From the NCBI GenBank assembly GCA_003648575.1, contig QMPN01000075.1:1-11605 (forward strand): 11,605 nucleotides of DNA, written 5' to 3'. Positions 1-7,341 of the stretch are shown here, piece after piece. Made by a program: the position numbers and the translations under genes. Source of the stretch: Bacteroidota bacterium (lineage in GTDB: Bacteria; Bacteroidota; Bacteroidia; Bacteroidales; B18-G4). Numbering within the stretch: the first letter of the stretch is position 1; every line of letters starts with the position of its first letter. Below the pieces are notes generated by a model. It saw only the letters and a list, made by a program, of their open reading frames with translations, was not told where the DNA came from and ran no database searches.

Positions 1-870
1 CAATCCATTTATGATACCATTGACCCGCTTATTGAGTTTGACCCCAAATTCGTTGAGGTAACCTATCACCGGGAAGAGGTAGAGTTCAGGGAACATGCCG
101 ATGGCAGCATCGAAAGAAAAGTACTCAGAAAACGCCCGGGAACGATTGGTATATCAGCAGCCATCAAATTTAAATATGGCATTGAGGTGATTCCTCATAT
201 CATTTGTGGCGGATTCAATTTTGAAGAAACGGAGAATGGACTGATCGACCTCCACTTTCTCGGTATAAACAATCTTTTGGTGGTCAGGGGAGACAATCTG
301 CCCGGTGAGAAATTTTTCAGGGCTACGAAAGGCGGACATCAATATACTTCTGAACTCATCAGGCAGATCATGGACCTGAACCATGGTGGGTACCTGGATG
401 AAGAACTTAAGAACACCACTTCTACAGATTTTGCTGTTGGTGTTGCCGGCTACCCGGAGAAACATGCGGAGTCGCCCAACATACAAACAGATATCAAACA
501 CCTGAAAGAAAAGATCGATGCAGGGGCCGAGTACATTGTAACACAAATGTTCTTCGACAACAGCATGTATTTTGACTTTGTTGATCGATGCAGGAAAGCG
601 GGGATCACCGTTCCCATCATCCCTGGCTTAAAACCCATCTCCACCAAAAGCCAGCTGGGTACCCTGCCACGCACCTTCAGCATTTCCATACCGGAAGAGC
701 TGCAACTTGAAATTGACAAATGCAAAGGCAATAAAGAAGCACGGCAAGTGGGTGTTGAATGGGCCATTATGCAATCCAAAGAACTTGTAAGCAAAGGAGC
801 GCCTGTCATGCACTACTTCACCATGGGCAAGTCGGATAATATCAGGCAGATCGCAAAAGCAATATTCTAA
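1..870 (+). CDS. metF: 5,10-methylenetetrahydrofolate reductase (MetF), 5'-truncated by window edge
   Basis: MetF reduces 5,10-methylene-THF to 5-methyl-THF in the cytoplasm, using FAD and NAD(P)H, and so supplies the methyl group for methionine synthesis. The reading frame is open from base 1 (QSIYDTIDPLIEFDPKF...) to a TAA at 868-870, giving 289 visible residues. Family landmarks run throughout: VEVTYHREE, RKRPGTIGISAAI, PHIICGGFNFEETE, LIDLHFLGI, VVRGDN, GVAGYPEKH, DAGAEYIVTQMFFD, PIIPGLKPI and the C-terminal HYFTMGKSDNI. Complete family members in Bacteroidota are about 318 residues, so roughly 25-30 N-terminal residues lie left of the window, including the FE-x-x-PP segment with the catalytic glutamate. 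The first internal ATG (187) is not the start, because conserved sequence continues upstream of it. No hairpin terminator is obvious in the 83 bases after the stop. Identity is very sure; only the start is missing. Confidence 0.97.
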   Translation, partial: QSIYDTIDPLIEFDPKFVEVTYHREEVEFREHADGSIERKVLRKRPGTIGISAAIKFKYGIEVIPHIICGGFNFEETENGLIDLHFLGINNLLVVRGDNLPGEKFFRATKGGHQYTSELIRQIMDLNHGGYLDEELKNTTSTDFAVGVAGYPEKHAESPNIQTDIKHLKEKIDAGAEYIVTQMFFDNSMYFDFVDRCRKAGITVPIIPGLKPISTKSQLGTLPRTFSISIPEELQLEIDKCKGNKEARQVGVEWAIMQSKELVSKGAPVMHYFTMGKSDNIRQIAKAIF

Positions 871-953
871 TACATCTGGCTTCTCAAAATATTTTCTTAA
901 CTTAGTGGTTCACGAATCCAATTAACCCATTTCGAACCATTAAAATTTAACCG

Positions 954-1436
954 ATGAGAAAAAATTTAATTTTATTTATTTTAATTGTATGTTCCGCGAT
1001 TTTCATGGCTGCCATGTGCAATAAGGAAGAGGAGCGTGAGGATGATAGTCGATGTGTTGAAACCGAAAAACCGGAGATTTCCAGATCATTTGTGATTTCA
1101 GCCTATATCTACTACAAGGATGATGTCCCTTATGAAGGTGATGTTCACTTTAAGATTAAAAAACAATATTGCGATAATACTATTTCCGGGGAGTATTACT
1201 TAGATCATATCCCTTCAAGTTCAAACGGTGGTTGGTTCTCAGGAATGGTATATTCTTATTATTTTGCAAATTCAGAAGACAGGGTTGTTGTTACTATTAC
1301 CTGGGCCACTGGTTCAAAAGATCTTTATGAATGGTTTGATTATCTTTATTATGACGAGGTAGTTAATGGATCTTCTCCCATGGAAATCACCTACGATATT
1401 ACCCTTCCTTATAATTCGCCAGGAGGAAAGAAATAA
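954..1436 (+). CDS. Small putative lipoprotein of unknown function
   Basis: I do not recognise this 160-residue protein. It begins with a basic start (MRKN), then a hydrophobic stretch LILFILIVCSAIFMAAM and a cysteine at residue 22, so AAMC could serve as a lipobox; M at -1 is not ideal, so lipidation is likely but not certain. After Cys22 comes a highly charged stretch (NKEEEREDD), which resembles lipoprotein export signals that place proteins on the cell surface in Bacteroidota. The rest (about 40-155) is rich in Tyr, aromatic residues and alternating polar/hydrophobic positions (ISAYIYYKDD, VVVTITWATG, MEITYDITLPY), suggesting a beta-sandwich domain. No catalytic motif is visible. Its DNA looks clearly more AT-rich than its neighbours. 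It stands alone: 83 bases after metF and convergent, with a 33-base gap, to the serine hydrolase. Confidence 0.75.
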   Translation: MRKNLILFILIVCSAIFMAAMCNKEEEREDDSRCVETEKPEISRSFVISAYIYYKDDVPYEGDVHFKIKKQYCDNTISGEYYLDHIPSSSNGGWFSGMVYSYYFANSEDRVVVTITWATGSKDLYEWFDYLYYDEVVNGSSPMEITYDITLPYNSPGGKK

Positions 1437-1455
1437 ATATTCTTACGATCGATAG

Positions 1456-1484
1456 AATAGGATTCGAATCTATTTCACTTTTAA
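1456..1484. terminator. Possible weak shared terminator between convergent genes
   Basis: The 33-base gap between two convergent genes holds an inverted repeat AATAg-GATTCGAATC-TATT (1456-1474, with G1460 bulged), followed on the + strand by CTTTTAAAA. It overlaps the TAG stop of the reverse-strand hydrolase (1470-1472). The perfect part is a 10-base palindrome, so the folded loop would be small and the stem AT-rich. It is a plausible but weak two-way terminator. Confidence 0.3.
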
Positions 1485-3011
1485 AAACTCCAACTCATCG
1501 AAATAGAAATCCGGATTCGGGATATCTATTTGCATTTCCACTACTTTTCCTTTATCATCCATTACGAAATTTACCAGGCCATAAGGGAGTGAGGGGACAT
1601 CCAGGAGGTCGATCCTCCAGGTATTGTATTGCCAGTGGCTGAGCTTACCTATTAAGATATCAGTAGGCAACATATCAAGCATCATTTGGTCTCCGTCCAT
1701 ATATATTTTTGCATCGCCGTACATTTTACAATTATAGGTTCCCAGGTAGTCTTCAACAGGGAGTGTTGGTTTGGAATCCTTCGCACGTTCTTCCTCTGCC
1801 TTTGCCTGTGCTTCCTCCTTTCGTGCATCTCTGCCACTCATCATGCTCAGAAAGTCTGCACTCCAATCTTTCTCTTCTTCAGCTCCCAGCATAACATCCA
1901 TCGTTTTATACTTCAGCGGATAATACAGGCTAGAGTTTTTATTGGTCAGAAATACCATGCCCAGGCCTTCTTCAGGAACGAAAGTAGTATTGGAAATGAA
2001 GCCATCATATCCACCGCCGTGGCCAATGATCTTCTTACCATGATAATCGAAAAGTGCCCATCCAAGGCCATAACCCTTAAAATGTGTTGAAGGCCAATTT
2101 TGTTCTGACCAAGAGCTTACCCCCTGCGAATTGTTTAGTGTCCACATTTCTGAAAAGCGCCTGCTGCTGATCAGGGTATCACCATCAGGGGTGATCCCTT
2201 TATTCATTTGAAAGATCAGCCATTGAGAGACATCATTCACGGATGATATCAGTCCGCCGGCAGGAGCAATATTATCCCAGTTCAGCCAATCAATGCTGAT
2301 AATACTATCTTCAAAATCATTGTGCGGTAATGACACATTATCCATCCCTGCCAGTGAATTTGTAGAGCTCACCGTACGATCCATATGCAGTGGTTCAAGT
2401 ATCCTTTGCTTTATAAATTCGTCCCAGCTCAACCCACTCACCTCCTCTATTACCAGCCCGGCGCAGATATACATAATATTGCTGTATCCCCATCCATCCC
2501 TGAATCCAAAAGTGGGTTCAAGATATTTCGCATTTCTAACCACTTCTTCCCTGCTCAAATTGCTGCCATACCATAAAAGATCGCCGCTAAAAGTTTTGAG
2601 GCCACTACGATGCGTTAGCAAGTCAGCAATCGTAAAATTATCTGACACAAAAGGATCATACAATTCAAACCAGGGGAGATAATCCCTGACCCTGTCATTC
2701 CATGACATTTTGCCTTCATCGATCAGCATAGCCAGAGCGGCAGATGTAAATGCTTTTGAATTTGATGCGATAGCAAATAAGCTATTGCCATCAGCTGCTT
2801 CTCCCGTATTCACATTAATGGTCCCATATCCTTTTGAAAAGATGATCTCTCCATCCTTTACAATTGCCACGGCCATCCCTGGAACTTCCCAGTCAGCAAT
2901 AGCTTGTTCATAATAGGCATCCAGTTTTTTTAGCTTCTTATCGATATTCTTTTGAGCACTCAGGCCAAGAGAAATGAATAAGATCATCAGTAGGGGGAAC
3001 AACTTTTTCAT
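1470..3011 (-). CDS. Exported serine hydrolase, beta-lactamase class C/penicillin-binding-protein fold, with C-terminal DUF3471
   Basis: This 513-residue protein is predicted to be an exported serine hydrolase of the beta-lactamase (PF00144) superfamily. The N-terminus (MKKLFPLLMILFISLGLSAQ) is a signal peptide with likely cleavage near residue 19-20. All three active-site motifs are present: SxxK at S83-N-S-K86, the tyrosine motif Y176-S-N178, and the KTG-equivalent H331-G-G333. A charged Lys/Glu-rich linker (about 378-414) leads to a C-terminal DUF3471-like beta domain (about 418-513; YLGTYNCK ... FDELEFLKVK). Such proteins are usually esterases, D-aminopeptidases or peptidases acting on cell-wall or peptide substrates rather than true beta-lactamases; the substrate cannot be read from sequence. 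It lies downstream of the PEGA-like gene on the same strand but behind a terminator, so it is probably transcribed alone. The ATG at 3009-3011 is well placed for the signal peptide. Confidence 0.93.
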   Translation of the reverse strand: MKKLFPLLMILFISLGLSAQKNIDKKLKKLDAYYEQAIADWEVPGMAVAIVKDGEIIFSKGYGTINVNTGEAADGNSLFAIASNSKAFTSAALAMLIDEGKMSWNDRVRDYLPWFELYDPFVSDNFTIADLLTHRSGLKTFSGDLLWYGSNLSREEVVRNAKYLEPTFGFRDGWGYSNIMYICAGLVIEEVSGLSWDEFIKQRILEPLHMDRTVSSTNSLAGMDNVSLPHNDFEDSIISIDWLNWDNIAPAGGLISSVNDVSQWLIFQMNKGITPDGDTLISSRRFSEMWTLNNSQGVSSWSEQNWPSTHFKGYGLGWALFDYHGKKIIGHGGGYDGFISNTTFVPEEGLGMVFLTNKNSSLYYPLKYKTMDVMLGAEEEKDWSADFLSMMSGRDARKEEAQAKAEEERAKDSKPTLPVEDYLGTYNCKMYGDAKIYMDGDQMMLDMLPTDILIGKLSHWQYNTWRIDLLDVPSLPYGLVNFVMDDKGKVVEMQIDIPNPDFYFDELEFLKVK

Positions 3012-3028
3012 GATATAAGATTTTATTT

Positions 3029-3068
3029 AAAAAATAATGCCGGGTAAATTTAGCATTTTCCCGGCATT
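3029..3068 (-). terminator. Intrinsic terminator of the PEGA-like gene
   Basis: Read on the minus strand, the stop of the PEGA-like gene (3115) is followed by an inverted repeat AATGCCGGG / CCCGGCATT (arms 3036-3044 and 3060-3068). After one T-T mismatch it extends to 3049/3055, leaving a 5-base loop. The minus strand then continues ATTTTTTAAAT, giving the U-run. A GC-rich stem followed by a T-run is classic for a Rho-independent terminator, and it separates the PEGA-like gene from the hydrolase gene. Confidence 0.75.
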
Positions 3069-3114
3069 TCTATGCGGCATGTTCTTATTTGCTGAATCTG
3101 TACCTTTTCAATTC

Positions 3115-3795
3115 TTATTGCAACCTTGCACGCATTTCTCCTATGATATTTTCATATTTCCTCAGTACGCGATCCCACTCACGGTAAAGTTCATCGCTTT
3201 TAACCGATGTACCGGGTACCCTCGATTCCTCGCTGACCAGTTTTACCTTGTATGCTAAAGGGTTAGAGTTCCCCAGCTTTACGATTATGCGTGTTCGTAT
3301 AGTGTTTTGCATAAAAGACTGAACCACCCATGATGTACGTAGGTATCCTGTTTCCCGGTCTGTGATCTCAATCACATCGAAATGTGTAGTGATGATCTGG
3401 CTTAGGAGTTTCCATGCCTGGATCTCCTCCAGGCTAGTTTTTATCTCAATGTCGATGTTGGCAATATCCGTTTGCACCGATGCATCGTAGGCATCATCAG
3501 GCTGCATCTGGGCATAATATGATTTTGGAGGAACGGCTGAACCTTTCTTGTTGCAAAAGTTTATGGTTACATTCAGGAAGCCTACTTTTTCTGCCCGCAC
3601 AGTAACACAGCTGTTGCTGAGTACGATCACCTCTACCTGTCCGTTACCCATCAGTTGGCCGTCGATATAGATCTTGGCATCAGGTTCGGAAGTACCGAAA
3701 ATGATCTTTTTCTTTCCTGCGATAGCCGGATTGCTGAGTGCGACAAATAATAGGCTTAATAATAGTAATACAAGGCTTGGTTTAAGATTCTTCAT
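3115..3795 (-). CDS. Exported PEGA-like domain protein of unknown function
   Basis: A 226-residue exported protein. Residues 1-26 (MKNLKPSLVLLLLSLLFVAL... ending NPAIA) form a signal peptide, probably cut after A26 before GKKK. Residues about 32-76 resemble a PEGA-type surface module: SEPDAKIYIDGQLMGNGQVEV followed by a valine-rich strand and AEKVGFL, as in repeats that present a short beta unit at the cell envelope. The second half (about 125-215: WKLLSQIITTHFDVIEITD, then RETGYLRTSWV, later RTRIIVKLG and AYKVKLVSEES) looks like a compact alpha/beta domain with a TDRETGYLRT signature; it faintly recalls BamC-type lipoprotein folds, which is only a guess. No catalytic residues are apparent. 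It ends in a helix rich in Arg and Glu. No perfect TAnnTTTG promoter element was found before it. The coding call is firm; the function is unknown. Confidence 0.88.
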   Translation of the reverse strand: MKNLKPSLVLLLLSLLFVALSNPAIAGKKKIIFGTSEPDAKIYIDGQLMGNGQVEVIVLSNSCVTVRAEKVGFLNVTINFCNKKGSAVPPKSYYAQMQPDDAYDASVQTDIANIDIEIKTSLEEIQAWKLLSQIITTHFDVIEITDRETGYLRTSWVVQSFMQNTIRTRIIVKLGNSNPLAYKVKLVSEESRVPGTSVKSDELYREWDRVLRKYENIIGEMRARLQ

Positions 3796-3895
3796 GACTA
3801 AGGTTTCATTTGGTTCAATTACTCGTAAAGCTATAAAATTTTTGATTCAATTAGCACATTCACGCTTAGAAATAACACAATAATATCCTATTGGC

Positions 3896-4798
3896 TTATA
3901 TAAAGAATAAGCTTACCCCGCTAACACTGATAAAAGCGCCCAGCACTTCCAGCCAGCTCACCTTTTGTTTGAAGAATAATACCGCCGGGGGGATGATCAG
4001 TATGGGTACAATGGACATGAGGGTAGAGGCCACCCCGGTGCTTGCATATTTTACAGCGATAAGTGAGAACGAAACCCCGAGAAATGGTCCGAATACCGAT
4101 CCTATTCCTGTTCCTATCATGCCGGGACGGCTCTTAAATGCCTTTCGTATCAGGTAGCCTTTTTTCAAAACAATAATTATCATGGCAAAGCCAATCATAC
4201 CTGCAATGATCCTGATCTGTGTTGCTGCAAAGGCATGATAATCACCCATGCCGTATTTACTTAGTACCAGTCCTACGGCCTGTCCGAGAGCACCACCCAT
4301 TCCAAACAGTATCCCTTTCACGGGATAGGATAATTTTATCTTCTTTCCATTTTCCCCTCCCCTGCTGAAGATAGCCATGGCAATCCCGCTGATGGTAAGC
4401 ACCATCCCTGTCACCTCGAGTGTTGTCATAGTCTCCCCCAGGAGGGCCCAGCCTATCACGGCAGTAATGGGGGGAACAAGGGTCATGAAGAGCATGGCAA
4501 TGCGGGCGTTGATGGCTGCAAAAGCTCTGAACAAAAAATAATCACCAAAGACAAAGCCTACCAGCCCCGACACCGAAAGCCACACCCATGCATGCACGCT
4601 TGCATCGACAGGAAATATCAATCCTCGTACGATCAGGTTAAAAACAGAAAGAAAGATAAAGGCCAGTACAAGGCGGATCATATTTAATGCCAGCGACCCT
4701 ATATTTTTACTGCCCACCTCAAATGCCATGGCCGTAATCGTCCAGAATACAGCAGTAGCGAGCGCTGCAAGTTCACCGGTATAGTTTGAGAAATCCAT
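3896..4798 (-). CDS. EamA/DMT-superfamily inner-membrane transporter
   Basis: A 300-residue integral membrane protein of the drug/metabolite transporter superfamily with two tandem EamA halves, about residues 8-145 and 160-300, giving about ten membrane segments. Visible helices include residues 9-26, 37-57, 71-91, 99-120, 127-144, 161-180, 194-211, 228-248, 255-276 and 283-300. Each half carries the usual late proline-rich helix followed by a glutamate (LVPPITAVIGWALLGE at about 107-122; IVPILIIPPAVLFFKQK at about 263-279). The substrate is unknown; family members export amino acids, nucleotide sugars or other metabolites, or take them up. Length is typical and nothing is missing. The ATG (4796-4798) follows a TAACTTTG promoter-like element closely, so the leader is very short. 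The gene upstream on this strand is closed off by a strong terminator, so this one is probably expressed separately. Confidence 0.93.
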   Translation of the reverse strand: MDFSNYTGELAALATAVFWTITAMAFEVGSKNIGSLALNMIRLVLAFIFLSVFNLIVRGLIFPVDASVHAWVWLSVSGLVGFVFGDYFLFRAFAAINARIAMLFMTLVPPITAVIGWALLGETMTTLEVTGMVLTISGIAMAIFSRGGENGKKIKLSYPVKGILFGMGGALGQAVGLVLSKYGMGDYHAFAATQIRIIAGMIGFAMIIIVLKKGYLIRKAFKSRPGMIGTGIGSVFGPFLGVSFSLIAVKYASTGVASTLMSIVPILIIPPAVLFFKQKVSWLEVLGAFISVSGVSLFFI

Positions 4799-4811
4799 GG
4801 AATGTGAAAGG

Positions 4812-4819
4812 CAAAGTTA
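4812..4819 (-). promoter_or_regulatory. Bacteroidota -7 promoter element (TAACTTTG) for the DMT transporter
   Basis: The minus strand reads TAACTTTG here, a perfect match to the Bacteroidota consensus TAnnTTTG, 12 bases before the transporter ATG. No TTTG lies 19-20 bases upstream; that position is inside the terminator stem of the preceding gene. If used, transcription would start only a few bases before the ATG. Confidence 0.35.
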
Positions 4820-4823
4820 GCTT

Positions 4824-4865
4824 AAAAAAAAAGACCTGTGAGGTTCGTGAACCTCACAGGTCTTT
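4824..4865 (-). terminator. Strong 17-bp hairpin terminator of the Omp28/PKD gene
   Basis: A perfect 17-base inverted repeat (arms 4830-4846 and 4849-4865; AAAGACCTGTGAGGTTC and its complement around GT, so about a 4-base effective loop). On the minus strand it follows the 4885 stop by about 20 bases and runs into nine consecutive T (4832-4824), which makes a textbook Rho-independent terminator. On the + strand the hairpin is followed only by TCTTTATTAT, so termination that way would be weaker. Its core (ACCTGTGAGGT) resembles dispersed hairpin terminators I recall from other Bacteroidota genomes. Confidence 0.88.
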
Positions 4866-4884
4866 ATTATAAAACCCTCATGAG

Positions 4885-7200
4885 TTATTTCATAACTACA
4901 AACTTCCGATGAACAAATGTTCCATCATCAGCAATCATTTTAAGGGTATAGTATCCGCCAGGAAGATCAGATGTGTTCAGCGTCGTTTTATTGTTTCCGG
5001 CATTAAGAGCCTGAACGTTATTAATCACGATCTGACCGGTCTGATTCACTACCAGTACCTGAATGTTTGCATTCTTTTCAGAATACAGCTCGATGTTCAG
5101 TGATTCACCGGCAGGATTAGGATAGAGGTTGATTTCTGTCATAAATGATTCTTCAACTCCCAATGGCATGATCTCAACCACATATTCGGTAGCACTGCCT
5201 TCACATTCAGCAGCTGATGTTTCGGTAAGGTTTACATATCCTGTACCGGCACCGCCCCAATCAACAGTGATCTCATTTGTTCCCTGGCCACTGGCAATGG
5301 TTCCGCCGGTAACGCTCCAGTCATAAGCAGCTCCGGTATGATCTGCACTGAAATATGCATGTGTAGTATTTGCATAAACGTATGCTTCACCGGATATTTC
5401 AGGTGCAGGTAAGGCTTCAACAGTAACATCAAATGGATCTGATACAACACCATCGCCGCAATCATTGTTACCCTGAACTGTAATGGTGGCTGCGCCTGTG
5501 TATGCGGCATCCCATACAACGCTGGCATCAACGGTAGTTCCTGTGATCACACCTGCAGCAGGTGGGTCGAGGGTCCATACATAAATCTCGGCATCAGGGG
5601 CACCATCGGTTGAATAATCATTGGTTCCACCAATACAAACAGCATCTGCTCCATAAGGTGTAGCTGACTGCCCGGGGGCTTCAACAGCATAGATGTAGGC
5701 ATTGCCATACATGTTGGCATCGCAATATCCTGTATTCCCGCTGATGGTATAGAGACCATCGGTGGTCTGGTAACCGAAGCTGATGACATCACCCGTTCCG
5801 ATCACGATATTACCTGTGGCAACAGCATCACGATATAGTTCATATTCAATACCGGATTCTGAGCCATCAAGTGTAACTTCTACACCCTGTGAGCCTGCAC
5901 AATAGGTGCTTCCATCAGAGATCCAGAATGGCAGTGGGTGAGGAAATACTTCCACCTGAAATGCATCTGACCATACACCATCACCACATTGGTTGTTACC
6001 TCTTACCGTAATATCGATAAGGCCTACGTAATTAGGGTCAAGGTCGAGAGTGGCAAGAGTCGTTGCTCCCATGATAGTACCAGCTGATGATGGGTTGATC
6101 TCCCATGTGTAATCAGTAGACCAGTTCGCTCCAGAGGTTGTATACGTATATCCTGCGATCCCGTCACATAATTCTGTGGGGCCGCTTGGCGTTCCGGATA
6201 CAGGTGGGGTAGTAATGGCATCGATATAATTCTCAATGAGCAAGGTATCATAAACAGTACCATCATAAACGATCAGTTCAACATCATATTCACCGGTAGC
6301 GCTATAAGTAACACTTGGGTTTTGCTCAGTTGATGTAGCAGGAGTTCCTCCCTCGAATGACCAGTTCCAGGAAATGATCTGTCCGAGTGATTCATCGTAA
6401 TAATCGATAGGAACAGAGGAACAAGGCTGTGTAGTACTGCAGCTAAATTGTGCAAGAGCTGAGAAAGGAAGGATGTCTGTAATAGGCTCCATAGTTCCCT
6501 GAAGGATCTCTTTTGAGCTCTCATCCTGCATGAAGAATACCAGTTCCACATGCTGAGAATTCCAGCTGGCATCCAGTGTAATATTATATTGGATGATCAT
6601 CTGGTCGCCGCCGGCAAAATCAACGGTAGTACCCAGATGGTCGGGGTACATGGCACGACAAACAAAATTCAGTTCAGTCTGGTTCTGCCAGTTGTAAGCG
6701 ATCTCTGATTCTGTTGCCACCAGGTGTGCTGTCACGTTAGTAGGAGCAGCCCCGTCTTCCAGGTCAATCACACATGTAATTGAATATGTAGTCCCTGAAG
6801 TATTCTGTCCATAAACGGATGCGGTATAATCACAGGGGATCACAATTCGTTGATTATATTTGGGCAGATAGGAACCATACAAACTGGATGTTGCACTTCC
6901 TCCGACAACTTCAAGAATCCCGTCAAACATACATGTTGGAAATGAGGTAATTCCGTAATAACTAAGTCTTGCCACAGATTCAGGGATTTCAAAAGGATCA
7001 CCATTAGACGAATGATACTCAATAACTGCAACATCATGTCCATTGGCCACCATATCATCAGCACCCATTGCTGCACCCGGGCAATAAACACACCAGGTTC
7101 CTGTACCGATCTCCATGATCACCCTTTCCCTGGGTACTTGCTGGGAAAAAGCAGCAATAACAAAAGTTAAAAATAGAAATGTAATAAATACCTTTTTCAT
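4885..7200 (-). CDS. Secreted Omp28-type thioredoxin-like / PKD multidomain protein with T9SS type A sorting domain
   Basis: A 771-residue secreted protein. Residues 1-19 are a signal peptide (MKKVFITFLFLTFVIAAFS, cut before QQVP). Residues about 24-240 form an Omp28-like region containing a thioredoxin-like part: GTGTWCVYCPG with C37-x-x-C40, and SFPTC with the cis-proline P88. Residues about 250-330 are a PKD domain (WNWSFEGG ... NPSVTYSATGEYDVELIVYDG). Two related Ig/PKD-like modules follow at about 338-420 and 506-597, each ending with a GNNxCGDGVxSD motif; between them, about 429-505, lies a beta module (YCAGSQGVEVTLDGS ... FGYQTTDGLYTISGNTGYC). A further beta module covers about 598-678. 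Residues 683-771 are the T9SS sorting domain (NLYPNPAGESLNIELY ... LPGGYYTLKM ... HRKFVVMK), so the protein should cross the outer membrane by type IX secretion and be surface-attached or released. It may be a thiol-active adhesin; the substrate is unknown. It is a single-gene unit with its own terminator. Confidence 0.92.
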   Translation of the reverse strand: MKKVFITFLFLTFVIAAFSQQVPRERVIMEIGTGTWCVYCPGAAMGADDMVANGHDVAVIEYHSSNGDPFEIPESVARLSYYGITSFPTCMFDGILEVVGGSATSSLYGSYLPKYNQRIVIPCDYTASVYGQNTSGTTYSITCVIDLEDGAAPTNVTAHLVATESEIAYNWQNQTELNFVCRAMYPDHLGTTVDFAGGDQMIIQYNITLDASWNSQHVELVFFMQDESSKEILQGTMEPITDILPFSALAQFSCSTTQPCSSVPIDYYDESLGQIISWNWSFEGGTPATSTEQNPSVTYSATGEYDVELIVYDGTVYDTLLIENYIDAITTPPVSGTPSGPTELCDGIAGYTYTTSGANWSTDYTWEINPSSAGTIMGATTLATLDLDPNYVGLIDITVRGNNQCGDGVWSDAFQVEVFPHPLPFWISDGSTYCAGSQGVEVTLDGSESGIEYELYRDAVATGNIVIGTGDVISFGYQTTDGLYTISGNTGYCDANMYGNAYIYAVEAPGQSATPYGADAVCIGGTNDYSTDGAPDAEIYVWTLDPPAAGVITGTTVDASVVWDAAYTGAATITVQGNNDCGDGVVSDPFDVTVEALPAPEISGEAYVYANTTHAYFSADHTGAAYDWSVTGGTIASGQGTNEITVDWGGAGTGYVNLTETSAAECEGSATEYVVEIMPLGVEESFMTEINLYPNPAGESLNIELYSEKNANIQVLVVNQTGQIVINNVQALNAGNNKTTLNTSDLPGGYYTLKMIADDGTFVHRKFVVMK

Positions 7201-7341
7201 GGTTATAGATTTTAGTGATTTGATTTTGAACGGCTAATATAACTACTAATACCATATACATATATAGTTGTTACGATGAAAAGACATCGAAAACAATAAT
7301 TTATACAAAATTTAAATAAGAAAGTTATGCCATGAAAAGGC

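Noticed and set aside
1460..1471. GGATTCGAATCT resembles a tRNA T-arm (GGTTCGAATCC).
   Set aside because: The flanking bases cannot form a proper T-stem around a 7-base loop, and no acceptor, D or anticodon arm is present. It fits better as a small palindrome between convergent genes.
1470..3011. Possible antibiotic-resistance beta-lactamase.
   Set aside because: The SxxK, YSN and HGG motifs also fit broad esterase/peptidase members, and the DUF3471 tail is typical of non-resistance hydrolases.
3037..3258. Open frame of 73 codons on the + strand between the hydrolase and PEGA-like genes.
   Set aside because: It runs across the terminator hairpin and then antisense through the PEGA-like gene, with no recognisable domain or start signal.
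7201..7341. AT-rich gap with alternating TA tracts (ATACATATATAG) between the deacetylase and the T9SS gene.
   Set aside because: No perfect TAnnTTTG element toward the T9SS gene and no convincing hairpin after the deacetylase stop (only a 3-bp GCC/GGC). It probably contains the promoter, but none can be defined.
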